Assembly: GCF_011297335.1 (NCBI RefSeq)
Contig: NZ_JAAOTJ010000004.1
Location: 186,001-250,000, forward strand
Origin: Catellatospora methionotrophica
GTDB lineage: Bacteria; Actinomycetota; Actinomycetes; Mycobacteriales; Micromonosporaceae
Direction: 5' to 3'
Length of the DNA stretch: 64,000 nt
The notes under the pieces were generated by a model. It was not told where the DNA came from and ran no database searches. It worked only from the letters and a program-made list of their open reading frames with translations. A program made the position numbers and the translations under genes. This document shows, one piece after another, positions 27,120 through 37,342 of the stretch (position 1 is its first letter; each line of letters starts with the position of its first letter).

Positions 27120-28244
27120 CTAGATCCGGATGGTGCGCAGGCGGCCGACCTCGGCCATGCGCTGCTCGGCGAGGCGGTCGGCGGCGGTGGCCGGCGAGAT
27201 GCCCTCGGTGTCCGCGAGCTGCAGAATCCGCTTGGTCGTGTCGTAGATCTTGGTGGCGCGCAGCTTGGCCCGGTCGAAGTTGAAGCCGTCGATCTCGTCC
27301 GCGACCTGGATCACACCGCCCGAGTTGACCAGGTAGTCGGGTGCGTACAGGATGCCGCGGTCGAGCAGCAGCTTCTCGATGCCGGTGTGGGCGAGCTGGT
27401 TGTTGGCCGCGCCCGCGACGATCTGGGCCCGCAGCGCGGGCACGGTGTCGTCGTTGAGCGCGCCGCCCAGCGCGCAGGGCGCGTAGACGTCGATGTCGCT
27501 GGTGATCAGCGCGGTGGCGTCGGCCACCAGGCTCACCTGCGGGTACGTCGCCTGCGCCCACTCCAGGGCCTTCGGGCTGACATCGGTGGCCACGACCTCC
27601 GCGCCGTCCTCGACCAGGTGCGCGACCAGGTACTTGCCGACCTTGCCCAGGCCCGCCACGCCGACCCGCCTGCCCTTGAGCGACGGGGTGCCCCAGCGGT
27701 GCTCGGCCGCGGCGCGCATGCCCTGGAAGACGCCCCAGGCGGTCAGGATGGAGGAGTCGCCGGCGCCGCCGTACTCCACGCTGCGGCCGGTGACGAACTG
27801 CGTCTCCCGGGCCACCACGTCCATGTCCTGCACGTACGTGCCGACGTCGCAGGCGGTGTAGTAGCGCCCGCCGAGGGACTGCACGAAGCGGCCGTACGCG
27901 CGCAGCAGCTGCTCGGACTTGATCTGGTCCGGGTCGCCCCAGATGACGGCCTTGCCGCCGCCCAGGTCGAGCCCGGCGAGGGCGTTCTTGTACGCCATGC
28001 CGCGGGACAGGTCCAGCACGTCGTGCAGGGCCTCCTCCTCCGACGCGTACGGGTAGAAGCGCGTGCCGCCCAGGGCGGGCCCCAGCGCGGTCGAGTAGAT
28101 GCCGATGATCGCTTTCAGGCCGCTGGCCCGGTCCTGGCAGAACACGACCTGTTCGTGACTGCCGTCGGTGAATACGCCCACTGCTGGCTCCAAGGTGACG
28201 TCGATGGCCCTTGTGAGGTCATCCTGCTCGGTCTCGCGGACCAC
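27120..28244 (-). CDS. vdh: Valine/leucine dehydrogenase (Glu/Leu/Phe/Val DH family)
   Basis: NAD-dependent oxidative deaminase of branched-chain amino acids, supplying precursors for branched fatty acids and polyketides in actinomycetes. Substrate and catalytic blocks are [19 protein letters not shown], the [27 protein letters not shown] segment with catalytic lysines, and [18 protein letters not shown]. The Rossmann motif is [17 protein letters not shown] and [10 protein letters not shown] follows. GTG 28244 gives 374 residues, near the usual length; the frame is open back to 28310 through an Arg-rich stretch. Valine versus leucine preference cannot be read from the sequence. Confidence 0.88.
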   Translation of the reverse strand: MVRETEQDDLTRAIDVTLEPAVGVFTDGSHEQVVFCQDRASGLKAIIGIYSTALGPALGGTRFYPYASEEEALHDVLDLSRGMAYKNALAGLDLGGGKAVIWGDPDQIKSEQLLRAYGRFVQSLGGRYYTACDVGTYVQDMDVVARETQFVTGRSVEYGGAGDSSILTAWGVFQGMRAAAEHRWGTPSLKGRRVGVAGLGKVGKYLVAHLVEDGAEVVATDVSPKALEWAQATYPQVSLVADATALITSDIDVYAPCALGGALNDDTVPALRAQIVAGAANNQLAHTGIEKLLLDRGILYAPDYLVNSGGVIQVADEIDGFNFDRAKLRATKIYDTTKRILQLADTEGISPATAADRLAEQRMAEVGRLRTIRI

Positions 28245-28361
28245 GGCGCGCCGCCGGCGAGTGACAGCTCGCCGGCCGACTCCCCGCCATCCGCCGAGGG
28301 GTCGGGCCACGCCGCGGTAGCGACGCTCCCGCTGACAGCCTAATCGTGGGAGGATCGCGAG

Positions 28362-29189
28362 GTGCCGTCACAGTTCGCCGCGTACCTGAGGGTCTACGAG
28401 CCGCTCACCGCGTTCGCGCCGGAACGTGAACGATTCTGGCGTCGATACGTCGACGAGGGGCGGGCCGTCGGGGTGTCCGACGGGCCCGGCCGCCAGCGCG
28501 CGACGGTGCTCGAGGCGCTCGGCGCGGGCTGGTCGCGGCTGCCGGACCTGCCCGATGAGGCGTATGTCATGCAGGGGCTGACCGGCCAGACCGACGTGAC
28601 CCTGGTCTGCCCGTGGAACCTGCGGGTGCGGGTGGCCGAGGCGGCGCTGCAGGCGCGTGACGGGGTGCCGCAGGTGCTGGCCGACGCGTTCGTGCCGCCG
28701 GTGCTGGTGGACCTGGCACAGACCGTGGTCGAGCAGACCCGGGCCGAGGACCGCATGCACGAGCAGGTCGCCACCTGGGGCGTGCCGTTGCGCTGGTTCG
28801 TGCTGGTCTCGCCGGCGGAGCGCGACCTGGTGCTGGAGCCGACCCGCCGGGTGCTGCGCTACCGCACCGAGATCGGCAAGGCCCGCCAGCGGGCCCACAA
28901 GGGGCTGCGCGTGCTGCGCCGGACCCTGGGCGACGTGCCCATCACCGACTCGCTGCGGGAGACCGCCCGCTGGCTGGAGTCGTTCCACCCGGGCTCGGTC
29001 GTCGAGCTGGACTACGGCGGCCTGACCGGGCTGCTGTCCGAGGACGCGCTGCGTGACGACGACTCCGTCGAGCTGGTCGCGACGGGTCTGGCCGGGCTGG
29101 AGCGCGAGGACGGCGACGCGGCCACGGCGGCGTACGAGCAGCTGGTGCAGCGGTGGCGGGCGATCCAGCTGATGGAACGCAGCAACTGA
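28362..29189 (+). CDS. Conserved actinobacterial hypothetical protein
   Basis: A 275-residue soluble protein starting [30 protein letters not shown]. It looks all-helical with a long basic helix in the centre ([24 protein letters not shown]) and an acidic C-terminal third. There is no signal, membrane segment or metal motif. I do not recognise a domain. It is divergent from vdh and upstream of bldC in the same direction. Confidence 0.75.
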   Translation: MPSQFAAYLRVYEPLTAFAPERERFWRRYVDEGRAVGVSDGPGRQRATVLEALGAGWSRLPDLPDEAYVMQGLTGQTDVTLVCPWNLRVRVAEAALQARDGVPQVLADAFVPPVLVDLAQTVVEQTRAEDRMHEQVATWGVPLRWFVLVSPAERDLVLEPTRRVLRYRTEIGKARQRAHKGLRVLRRTLGDVPITDSLRETARWLESFHPGSVVELDYGGLTGLLSEDALRDDDSVELVATGLAGLEREDGDAATAAYEQLVQRWRAIQLMERSN

Positions 29190-29406
29190 CACTGAGTAGT
29201 TTTCAGGTCACGTGTAGTGATCGAAAGCTATGAAATTACTGTCTTCATCCGCTAAAAGCAGACATGTCGTTCATTCATCATCCGTCCATCCACGGACCTT
29301 CACCCGTTCGGCCCATGTCGGACATCGGGGACTAGCCGGACTATGGGTAGCGCGTTGGCCGGCGGGACCCCGGCCTACGTCTATAGGTACTTGTGGAGGA
29401 GACCGC

Positions 29407-29616
29407 ATGGCGTCGCGTACGCACGAACCAGAACCCCTGCTCACCCCGGCAGAGGTCGCATCGATGTTCCGCGTCGACCCGAAGACGGTGACCCGGTGGG
29501 CCAAGGCGGGCAAGCTCAGTGCGATTCGCACGCTGGGCGGCCACCGTCGCTACCGTGAGTCGGAGGTGCGCGCTCTGCTCCAGGGTCAGATCCCGCACCA
29601 GCGTCAGGGCGACTGA
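29407..29616 (+). CDS. bldC: Developmental regulator BldC
   Basis: A 69-residue MerR-like DNA-binding protein consisting of a single winged helix-turn-helix: LLTPAEVASMFRVDPKTVTRWAKAGKLSAIRTLGGHRRYRESEVRALLQGQ. It is near-identical in pattern to Streptomyces BldC, which binds head-to-tail on repeats and delays entry into development. ATG 29407 sits behind GGAGGAG. The 217-bp upstream gap is AT-rich for this genome (AAAGCTATGAAATTACTG around 29224-29241) and is probably the promoter region. A large hairpin follows the gene. Confidence 0.95.
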   Translation: MASRTHEPEPLLTPAEVASMFRVDPKTVTRWAKAGKLSAIRTLGGHRRYRESEVRALLQGQIPHQRQGD

Positions 29617-29656
29617 GCTGCAACAACGGAGGGCTGACGCCTTCCTGCATACCCCC

Positions 29657-29713
29657 CAATAGTCAAGGCTCCGCCTTCGCTGCCCCCGCAGCGGGACGGA
29701 GCCTTGACTATTG
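29657..29713. terminator. Bidirectional terminator between bldC and ABC operon
   Basis: CAATAGTCAAGGCTCCG (29657-29673) and its exact complement (29697-29713); a 17-bp stem located between convergent genes. Confidence 0.85.
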
Positions 29714-29718
29714 CCGGA

Positions 29719-30396
29719 TCAGGGGACCAGTGCGCCGTCGCGGAGGGTGACGACCCGGTCGGCCATCTCCATCAGCGCGGCGTCGTGGGTGGCGACCAGG
29801 GCGGTCATGCCCCGGGCGTGGACCAGGGCGCGGAGCAGGTCCATGATCTGGCGGCCGGTCTCGGAGTCGAGCTGGCCGGTGGGTTCGTCGGCGATGAGCA
29901 GCTGCGGATCGTTGGCCAGTGCGCGGGCCACCGCGACGCGCTGCTGCTGGCCACCGGACAGCTCGTACGGCCGCTGGTTGGCGTGCGCGCCGACCCCGAC
30001 CAGCTCCAGCAGTACCGACACGCGCTGCTCCCGCTCGGCGGGCGGCACCTTGGCCAGCCGCAGCGGCACGCCCACGTTCTCGGCCGCGGACAGGATCGGC
30101 ACGAGGCCGAACGACTGGAACACGAACCCGATCACGTCCCGGCGCAGCGTCACAAGCTGCGGCTCGGCCGCGGAGGTGACCTCCTGACCGGCGATGAAGA
30201 CCTTGCCCGACGTCGGCCGGTCCAGCCCGCCGATGATGTTGAGCAGGGTCGTCTTGCCCGCCCCGGAACGCCCGCGCACCGCGACCAGCTCGCCGCGCCC
30301 GGCGGTGAACGACACGTCGCGCACCGCGTGCACGACCTTGCCGCCTCGGCCGAAGTCGCGGCAAATGTTCTCCACCCTGACCAGCTCGTCAGCCAC
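29719..30396 (-). CDS. ABC transporter ATPase (MacB/LolD-like)
   Basis: A 225-residue ATPase with Walker A GRSGAGKTT, Q-loop FVFQSFGLVPIL, signature LSGGQQQRVAVARALA, Walker B LLIADEPTGQLD and the switch His in VATHD. This class pairs with FtsX-type permeases in mechanotransmission or lipoprotein/antimicrobial peptide export. GTG 30396 overlaps the stop of the upstream ATPase gene by 8 bp. It is the last gene of the four-gene minus-strand operon. Confidence 0.9.
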   Translation of the reverse strand: MADELVRVENICRDFGRGGKVVHAVRDVSFTAGRGELVAVRGRSGAGKTTLLNIIGGLDRPTSGKVFIAGQEVTSAAEPQLVTLRRDVIGFVFQSFGLVPILSAAENVGVPLRLAKVPPAEREQRVSVLLELVGVGAHANQRPYELSGGQQQRVAVARALANDPQLLIADEPTGQLDSETGRQIMDLLRALVHARGMTALVATHDAALMEMADRVVTLRDGALVP

Positions 30397-31348
30397 GGCG
30401 CACCTCCACATGGTCGGACTCCAGGTTCAGCTTCACCCGGTCCTTGAGTTCCAGTTCCTGCACGAACGACTGCGGCAGCTGCATCCGGCCCGCCCGGTCC
30501 AGCACCGCGTACTCCTCGCTGACCAGCTCCGTGCCACCGTCGGCGGTGACCCGCGCACTGCGGCGCACCTCCGAGGCCAGCCGCCCGTCGCGGATCGCCA
30601 CGGTACGCCGCACCTGCGTGGAGACGTTCGGGTCGTGGGTCACCACCACCACCGTCACACCCAGCTCGGCGTTGATGGTCTGCAGCGCCTTGAACACGTC
30701 CGCCGCCGTCGACTCGTCCAGCTCACCGGTCGGCTCGTCGGCGAACAGCACCTCGGGGTCGTTGGCCACGGCCAGCGCCACCGCGACGCGCTGCTGCTCG
30801 CCGCCGGACATCTGATCCGGCCGCCGGTCCGCGCAGTAGCCGACGCCGACCATCTCCAGCAGCTCGTACGCCCGCTGCCGGGCCGCCCGGCCGGACCGGG
30901 TGCCGGCCAGCCGCATCGGCGTGATCACGTTCTCCAGCGCGGTCAGGTACGGCAGCAGGTTGCGGCCGGTCTGCTGCCAGACGAAACCGACCATGTGCCG
31001 CCGGTACGACAGCCGCCGCCCTGCCTTCATGGTGAGCAGGTCGTACTCGCCCACGCGGGCGATACCCGCCGTCGGCACGTCGAGCCCGGACAGGATGTTG
31101 AGCAGCGTCGACTTGCCCGACCCCGACGCACCCACGATCGCCAGCAGCTCACCGCGGTCCACCACCAGGTCCAGGCCCTGGAGCGCGACCACCTCGACAC
31201 CCTCGGTCTTGTAGATCCGCACCAGCCCGTCACACACCAGGTGTCCACGCAGCCGGTCCGCGCCGCCCGCCCGGTCGGCGGCCCGCTGCGCGGCCCGTGC
31301 CTGCAGCGTGGCCAGATCCGGCGCGCTCGTCATCTCACTAGTCGACAT
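30389..31348 (-). CDS. ABC transporter ATPase with C-terminal AbrB-like extension
   Basis: A 319-residue protein. An N-terminal Ala-rich helix (about 1-35) precedes a full ATPase: Walker A GASGSGKST, Q-loop FVWQQTGRNLLPYL, signature MSGGEQQRVAVALAVA, Walker B VLFADEPTGELD, switch VVTHD. After the ATPase there are about 70 extra residues, including EYAVLDRAGRMQLPQSFVQELELKDRVKLNLESDHVEVR, which reads like an AbrB/MazE swapped-hairpin barrel. Its ATG overlaps the stop of the 884-residue permease gene. Confidence 0.88.
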   Translation of the reverse strand: MSTSEMTSAPDLATLQARAAQRAADRAGGADRLRGHLVCDGLVRIYKTEGVEVVALQGLDLVVDRGELLAIVGASGSGKSTLLNILSGLDVPTAGIARVGEYDLLTMKAGRRLSYRRHMVGFVWQQTGRNLLPYLTALENVITPMRLAGTRSGRAARQRAYELLEMVGVGYCADRRPDQMSGGEQQRVAVALAVANDPEVLFADEPTGELDESTAADVFKALQTINAELGVTVVVVTHDPNVSTQVRRTVAIRDGRLASEVRRSARVTADGGTELVSEEYAVLDRAGRMQLPQSFVQELELKDRVKLNLESDHVEVRRG

Positions 31349-34002
31349 CAGCTCTCTCCCGCATCGGAACCAAGCCGCAGCACCTCACCGAGGCGCAACC
31401 GGCGGTTGAACAGCGTCTCCACCGCAAGCGCGGTCAACATCCCGACCAGCACCAGCGCCAGCGAGGCGCCGACGACCAGCGGGTCGAACGTGACACCCAC
31501 CGACAGGCCGTCGGTGAACGTCGACAGGCCCAGTGCGGGCGCGATCAGGTGCGGCACGGCCATACCGATGACCGCGCCGGTCAGCACCGCCACCGTCACC
31601 ACCGGCATCAGCTCCACCAGCAGCAGGCGGCGGCCCTGACCCCGGGACAGGCCCATGGTGCGCAGGCGCGACAGCACCGTGCCCCGGCCCCGCGCGCCGG
31701 AGACCACCGCGAACCCGATCGCCAGCAGGGCCAGCACCACCCCGGCACCCGCCCCGATGCCGTACGCGAAGGTCACCACCGCGTTGATGGACGAGTCGTC
31801 CAGCTTCGCCCGCGCCTGCTCCCAGGTCGTGACCTGGGTGACCTCCTCGTACGCCCGCGGCCGGAAGCCCTCGTTGGCCCAGCGTTCCTGCCCGGCGGCA
31901 CCGACCTCGCGCACCTTCTCCGGGTCGGGGTCACCGGCGATCAGGAAACCGCTCGGGTTGAGCGCCTGCTGCGCCTCCACGGGCACGGCCTGCCACGGCA
32001 CGATGATGAAGTTCGACGCGCCGTTGGCGATCGGCGGGAACCCGTCGACCACCGCCGCGACCCGGAAATCGTAGTTGCGGCCGCGCAGCGAGACGGTGCC
32101 GTGGTCGGTGCCGAGCTGCTTGGCCACGCCGGGCGAGACCAGCGCGGGCACCGGGAAACCGGGTGCCGCGTCGGTGAACACCGCGGGCGGGGTGAAGTCG
32201 ACGCCCGAGGCGGCCACCACCCGCGCGTACGCCTGACCGTCGAGCACCAGCGAGTACACCGTGCCGAGCCGCTTCTGGTCGACGACCAGGTCGCTCGCCC
32301 CGTCGACCATGTACTGGGTGACGGCCCGCACGCCTGGTACCGCGGCCAGCTCGGCCTCGGTGGTCTTGTCGAAGTAGTAGCCGTCCACCTTCATGTCCGC
32401 GGCCATCCGCAGGTCGGTGGCCCGGTCACGGCCCTCGGCGATGGTGCTCGCGACGGCCACGCTGAACACGGCCGTACTGACCGCCACGACCAGCACCGCG
32501 ACCGGCCCGATGACCGCGCCGGCGGTGCGTCCCGACCGGGACAGGCCCAGGAAGCCCACCGCGCCGCGCCCGCGGGCGGCCAGCCTGCTGAACCGGCCCA
32601 CCACCGGCGGCACCAGCCGCACCATGACCACCGCCGCACCGGCCGCCAGCAGCGCCGGCACCGCGGCCAGGTAAACGTCCACGCCCTCGCCGGCGCTCAG
32701 CCCCCGCTGGCGCAGCAGCCACACGCCCAGCCCGGCCAGCACCAGCAGGCTCAGCTCCGCGGTGCGCCGCTTGAGGCCCACCCGGGCGACGGCCACGTCG
32801 GAACGCTCGCCGGAGAAGGACGGGTCACGCGCGGCGCGCATCGTCATCACCGGCACGGCGAGAACCGCCAGCAGGGTGAACGCCACCTGCACCGGCCAGG
32901 TGACCGAGGGGCGGCCGGGCAGCGCCGCGCCCAGCAGCGCGCCGATCACCGCGCCCGGCACCACCAGCAGCGATTCCAGCAGGGTGTATCCGCCGATGGT
33001 GGCGATGGCTCCGCCGCGCGCCCGCAGCAGGGCGAACTCCGCACGCCGCCGCGACACCGCGACCCGGGCCGCGAGCAGCACCAGTCCGGCGAGCGTGAGC
33101 AGCGTGCCGACCTGGACGACGGCCAGCAGCGCCGCACCGGCGCGGGCGCGCTTCTCGAACTCCGCCAGTTGCGAGTCCAGGCTGGTCAGCAGGCTGCTTT
33201 CCAGCCCCTGCCGCCGGGCGACGGAGACCGCCTCGACCATGCCGGGCAGCACGCCCATGTCTAGCCGGTCCATGTCGACCCGGTACCGGAACTCGTAGAT
33301 GATGCCCGCCATTTCGGGCAGCCGCTCCAGCCCCGGATCGTCGGTGAAGACGATCGCGCGCCACGGGTCGCCGTCGTCGTTGGGCAGGTACGCCCGCAGC
33401 GCCAGCGGCATCGGCTCCCAGAAGGTGCTGTTCTCGTCGTGCGGCCGGATGATGCCGACGACCTCCATCGGCAGCTCGTCCTGGAACTTGAAGGTGCTGC
33501 CGACGTGCTGGCTCAGCTTGTCGGCGTTCCACTCGGTGAGCACGACCTCCAGCGGTCCCTTGCCCAGCTGCTGGGTCTCCGGCCAGCGGCCCTCGATCAG
33601 GTCGGCCTGCTCCCGCAGCCCACTGCCGGTCCGGACGCGGAACTTCACGTCCGTCGTCTTGGCGGGCAGCCCGGTGCCGGTCACCCAGGACTCGTCCTGC
33701 GAGCTGGTCGCCGCCCACCAGGACGCCTCGACCCGCTCGTTCAGCGTCGGGTAGAACACCTTCTGCTGCGCCTTCAGCCGGTCGGCCGGGCGCCAGTTGG
33801 CGCCCTTGTCCCGGGGCCCGCGGTAGGTCAGGTCCCGCGCGGTGTAGGCCAGCTGGGAGATGTCGTTGCGCAGGCCCTCGTCGGTCAGCCGGTTGGCGAC
33901 CCGGGGTGCGCCGACCACCAGGATTCCGGCCAGCAGTGCCAGCGTGCCGAGCAGCGCCAGCGGCCCGGCCGTGGTCCGTACCCGGGCGATCCAACCCTTC
34001 AC
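31348..34002 (-). CDS. FtsX-like ABC transporter permease (884 aa)
   Basis: A large permease. An N-terminal transmembrane helix (GPLALLGTLALLAGILVVGAP) is followed by an extracellular MacB-like periplasmic core. Then come FtsX helices (AALLAVVQVGTLLTLAGLVLLAARVAVSRRRAEFALLRARGG, the conserved loop), more helices, a second extracellular domain and a terminal three-helix FtsX unit (VALLLA, VTVAVLTGAVIGMAVP, VGASLALVLVGMLTALAVE). This duplicated 8-10 helix layout is typical of actinobacterial exporters. It overlaps its neighbours on both sides by 1-4 bp. Confidence 0.85.
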   Translation of the reverse strand: MKGWIARVRTTAGPLALLGTLALLAGILVVGAPRVANRLTDEGLRNDISQLAYTARDLTYRGPRDKGANWRPADRLKAQQKVFYPTLNERVEASWWAATSSQDESWVTGTGLPAKTTDVKFRVRTGSGLREQADLIEGRWPETQQLGKGPLEVVLTEWNADKLSQHVGSTFKFQDELPMEVVGIIRPHDENSTFWEPMPLALRAYLPNDDGDPWRAIVFTDDPGLERLPEMAGIIYEFRYRVDMDRLDMGVLPGMVEAVSVARRQGLESSLLTSLDSQLAEFEKRARAGAALLAVVQVGTLLTLAGLVLLAARVAVSRRRAEFALLRARGGAIATIGGYTLLESLLVVPGAVIGALLGAALPGRPSVTWPVQVAFTLLAVLAVPVMTMRAARDPSFSGERSDVAVARVGLKRRTAELSLLVLAGLGVWLLRQRGLSAGEGVDVYLAAVPALLAAGAAVVMVRLVPPVVGRFSRLAARGRGAVGFLGLSRSGRTAGAVIGPVAVLVVAVSTAVFSVAVASTIAEGRDRATDLRMAADMKVDGYYFDKTTEAELAAVPGVRAVTQYMVDGASDLVVDQKRLGTVYSLVLDGQAYARVVAASGVDFTPPAVFTDAAPGFPVPALVSPGVAKQLGTDHGTVSLRGRNYDFRVAAVVDGFPPIANGASNFIIVPWQAVPVEAQQALNPSGFLIAGDPDPEKVREVGAAGQERWANEGFRPRAYEEVTQVTTWEQARAKLDDSSINAVVTFAYGIGAGAGVVLALLAIGFAVVSGARGRGTVLSRLRTMGLSRGQGRRLLLVELMPVVTVAVLTGAVIGMAVPHLIAPALGLSTFTDGLSVGVTFDPLVVGASLALVLVGMLTALAVETLFNRRLRLGEVLRLGSDAGES

Positions 34003-37000
34003 CGGTCAGCTCCGATCCGCAGCTGGGCCGCGGCCAGCCGCTGCCGCATGGTGGTGGCCACCAGCCCGGCCATCACCAAGGTGAGGGCGAGCAGGGCGGC
34101 AGCGGTGCCCAGTACGGGCCACCAGTCCGTCGTGGTGAGCGCGGGCGGCACCGGACGGCTCGCGCTCGGGGTCAGAATCACCAGCGGGCCGGTCGTCCGG
34201 GCAACCAGCATGCCGACCGCCAGGCCGACCGTCACACCGAGCCCGGCCAGGAATGCCTGTTCGAACATGAGGGCGCGGGCCAGCAGGTTCGGCGTCGCGC
34301 CGAGCGTGTTGAGCACAGCGAGTTCCGCGACCCGCCGGCGGGCGGTCGCCCGCACGTCGACGGCGACGCCGACCAGCGCCAGGAGGATCGCGCCGAGCGC
34401 GGCGATGAACAGGGCGATCCGGGCGCCGGCGCCGAACGGGTCGTCGGCCGCGTGCACGGCCAGCGCCTTGCGGTCGATCACCTGCAGCCCCTCCAGCGGG
34501 GCCGCCCCGGCGGCGGCCTGCGCGTGCATGGCCGGGTCGGTCTGCACCCACCATTCGGCGACGTTGGGTGGCCGCCAGCCGGTCTGCTGGAGGTGCTTAC
34601 TCAGGGCGGGCATGTCCACCAGCAGCGCCGCCTGCTCCATGTCGCCGGGCAGCGCGCCGATCTGCCCGATGACGTGCACGTCGGTGGCGGAGCTCCACAG
34701 CGGGATGGTCAGCTTCGCGCCGACCGTGGTGTGCAGCGCGGCCAAGGCCTCCGCGGTGGCCAGCACCGGTACGACGACCCGGTCGCTGTCGGGGCGCGCG
34801 GTGAACGAGTAGCGCAGGTGCCGGTAGCTGTCGACGACCAGCATCTGCACCCGGGCCGTGTTGCCCTTGACGGACATGGTCCCGTCGGCCGCCAGCGCGG
34901 GCAGCGCCCAGGCGGTGCCCCCGGCGTCGAGGTTCAGCGGCGCGGCCGAGCCGCCCGCGCCGACCGTGGCGAGGCCCTTGAGCTGCCACACGATCGGTAG
35001 GCCGGTCGGCATTTCGGGCCCGTCCACGGCGAAACCGGTCAGCCGCATCCCCGCGGTGCGGGGCAGCGGGATCTCGAACGCGTAGGGGTCGGTGCCGGTG
35101 CCTCCGGCCAGCGACAGCCGGTGCACCGCACCGTGCACGTCGGTGAGCAGGGCGAACGTCGCCTCGCGCGGCCTCTCCATGAACTCGCCGAACGGGCTGG
35201 TGATGCGTACGGAGCCGCGCAGTGCCGTCGCCCCGGCCGGCAGGTCCATGCCCGGCTGGCGGCTGCTCTCCGGGGCCCCGGCGGCCAGCAGGGCCCGCAC
35301 GTCACCCAGGTCGGAGCGCAGCCGCAGCACGTCGCCGGCGGCTGCCATGTCGATGGCCAGTGCCGTGGTGGGCGTGGCCTTCTCGCCGGTCTCCATCCGG
35401 ACGCGCCACGCCGGCACGGCCGAGGTGACACCGGGCAGTTCCCCGACCTGGTCCATCCGCAGCGGGGGCACCGACCAGGCCGACTCGACCAGGCGCAGAT
35501 CCGCGCCGGCGGTGTGGTCGGCCTGGTCGATCTGCGACTGCCGGGCGGTCGCGGCGAGCGTCCACGCCAGCGTGCTGACCGCGACGGCCAGGGCCAGCAG
35601 CAGCACCGGCCCGGCGTGCGGGCGGCGTCCGGCCTGCCAGACGCCGAGTTGCGCGGCGAACCACGGGCGGCGGTCCACCAGCCGCTCCAGCAGCCGGGTC
35701 AGCGGCGGCAGCAGGCGCAGCGCGAGCACCGCGCCGGCGAGCACGCCGAGCGGCCCGGCCGCCGCCAGCATCGGGTCGATGCCGAGCTGCCCGGCGACGC
35801 CGGACAGCGGCGAGTCGTACTGCTGGAGCTGGAACCAGGCCAGCACCGCGAAGCCGATCAGGGCCAGGTCCAGGCCCGTGCGCTGGGCCGCGGCGACGCG
35901 GCTCGGCCGGGACCGGGCCGCGAGGTCCGCCACGTAGGTGCCGCCGCCGCGCATGGCGGGCAGCAGCATCGCCAGTACGCAGCCGAGCCCGGCGGCCGCC
36001 GCGACGATGATGGTCGTCGGGGTGATCCCGGCTTCCAGGTTCAGGCTGACCGAGCTCAGCGCGGGCAACCGCTTGACCAGGCCGAGCAGCGGGACGATCA
36101 GCAGCGGGGCGAGCACGGCGCCGGGCGCGGCGATCAGCAGCGCCTCGCGGGCGGCCAGCCCGGTGAGCTGGCCGCGGGACGCGCCACGGGCGCGCAGCAG
36201 CGCGGTCTCCGCCCGGCGGCCCTCGGTCAGCAGCGCGGCGAGCAGCAGCAGCGCGTACCCGCCGAGGATGGAGATGAGCAGCAGCGGGGTGAGCAGGTCG
36301 GACCGGCCGACGAGGCTGGCCTGCTGGATCCGGTCGACCAGCCGCTCCAGGTGCGTCCCTGCCTGGCCGCCCTCGCCGAAGCCCAGTTCCTTGGGCACCT
36401 CGTTGAGCGAGCTCACTGCCGCGCGAGCGGCCGTGAGCTGGGAGACCTCGGCCCGGGACAGGTCGGGTGTCACCACCCAGCCGCTGTTGCCGAGGTAGGA
36501 CCAGCCGGCAAAGAAGTCCTCGCGCGGCAGCACCAGGGGGCCGTACGTGCTGCGCCCGGTTTCGACGCCGTTGGCCATCTCGGGCACCAGCAGCCAGTAC
36601 GGGTCGTCCTCGTCCTTCATGGCGAAGACGCCGCTGACGGTGACCCGCTCGTTCTTCTTGGTGATGCCGTTGGCGAGCGGGATCTCGGAGCCCGTCGTCA
36701 GGCCCAGCGCCTGCGCGGCGGCCTCGCCGACGACGACCTGCCGCGACCCGGCCACCGGCCAGTCACCGGAGACCAGCCGGGAGTGCTCGGCGAGCTCGTC
36801 CAGGAACATGACGCGGGCGTACACCACGCCGTAGCTGTCGGGCGTCGCGCTGCCGGTGTCACCGGTGAACCGGAGTCCACTGGCGTACCCGGCGGAGGAC
36901 ACCGTGAGGTCGGTGTCGCCGAAGCGGGTGGCGAACGCCTGCCGCAGCTTCGTGTCCGTCTCCCCCCAGGACGCCGCCGAGAATGACTTGTCGACCTCGG

Positions 37001-37223
37001 CGCCGCTGGAGGACCAGCCACTGCCACCGGTACGGGAAGGCAGGCGTACCTGCACGGCGCGCTCGTCCGGAGGGGCCGCGGCGACGGCCGCGCGGGCGCC
37101 CGCCTCGATCACCGCCCCGCTGTAGCTTGCCAGCCCCACCAGTAGCGTCGTCGAGATCAGTGCTGCCGCTGCGGCGGCAGTCAACAGGCCTTTGGCGCTA
37201 TAGGCCCGCCGACGTGCCAGCAT
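33999..37223 (-). CDS. FtsX-like ABC transporter permease (1074 aa)
   Basis: First gene of the operon; second and larger permease. An N-terminal helix (LLTAAAAAALISTTLLVGLASYSG) is followed by an extracellular domain. The FtsX core includes LLLISILGGYALLLLAALLTEGRRAETALLRARGASRGQL, then a second extracellular region and the last helices (ALFIAALGAILLALVGVAVDVRATARRRVAELAVLNTLGATP and later). RRVAELAVLNTLGA is the FtsX signature loop. Together with the 884-residue protein and the two ATPases it likely forms one heteromeric exporter; the substrate is unknown. An imperfect palindrome lies just upstream. Confidence 0.85.
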   Translation of the reverse strand: MLARRRAYSAKGLLTAAAAAALISTTLLVGLASYSGAVIEAGARAAVAAAPPDERAVQVRLPSRTGGSGWSSSGAEVDKSFSAASWGETDTKLRQAFATRFGDTDLTVSSAGYASGLRFTGDTGSATPDSYGVVYARVMFLDELAEHSRLVSGDWPVAGSRQVVVGEAAAQALGLTTGSEIPLANGITKKNERVTVSGVFAMKDEDDPYWLLVPEMANGVETGRSTYGPLVLPREDFFAGWSYLGNSGWVVTPDLSRAEVSQLTAARAAVSSLNEVPKELGFGEGGQAGTHLERLVDRIQQASLVGRSDLLTPLLLISILGGYALLLLAALLTEGRRAETALLRARGASRGQLTGLAAREALLIAAPGAVLAPLLIVPLLGLVKRLPALSSVSLNLEAGITPTTIIVAAAAGLGCVLAMLLPAMRGGGTYVADLAARSRPSRVAAAQRTGLDLALIGFAVLAWFQLQQYDSPLSGVAGQLGIDPMLAAAGPLGVLAGAVLALRLLPPLTRLLERLVDRRPWFAAQLGVWQAGRRPHAGPVLLLALAVAVSTLAWTLAATARQSQIDQADHTAGADLRLVESAWSVPPLRMDQVGELPGVTSAVPAWRVRMETGEKATPTTALAIDMAAAGDVLRLRSDLGDVRALLAAGAPESSRQPGMDLPAGATALRGSVRITSPFGEFMERPREATFALLTDVHGAVHRLSLAGGTGTDPYAFEIPLPRTAGMRLTGFAVDGPEMPTGLPIVWQLKGLATVGAGGSAAPLNLDAGGTAWALPALAADGTMSVKGNTARVQMLVVDSYRHLRYSFTARPDSDRVVVPVLATAEALAALHTTVGAKLTIPLWSSATDVHVIGQIGALPGDMEQAALLVDMPALSKHLQQTGWRPPNVAEWWVQTDPAMHAQAAAGAAPLEGLQVIDRKALAVHAADDPFGAGARIALFIAALGAILLALVGVAVDVRATARRRVAELAVLNTLGATPNLLARALMFEQAFLAGLGVTVGLAVGMLVARTTGPLVILTPSASRPVPPALTTTDWWPVLGTAAALLALTLVMAGLVATTMRQRLAAAQLRIGADR

Positions 37224-37247
37224 GACGCCTCCCTGATCGTTTGCACT

Positions 37248-37267
37248 TCAACTTCTGTATGAGTTGA
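37248..37267. promoter_or_regulatory. Possible TetR operator upstream of the permease operon
   Basis: TCAACT-8 bp-AGTTGA, 25 bp ahead of the first permease ATG and 75 bp past the end of the TetR gene. A CATTCAAGTTC at 38024-38034 upstream of the TetR gene shares only part of it, so the assignment is weak. Confidence 0.35.
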
Positions 37268-37342
37268 GACGACCAGGTGCTGGTTCGCAGACTGTGGCGG
37301 CTGTTACCCGAATGTGATGACCAACGGGGCAGTTTGCCCCTT

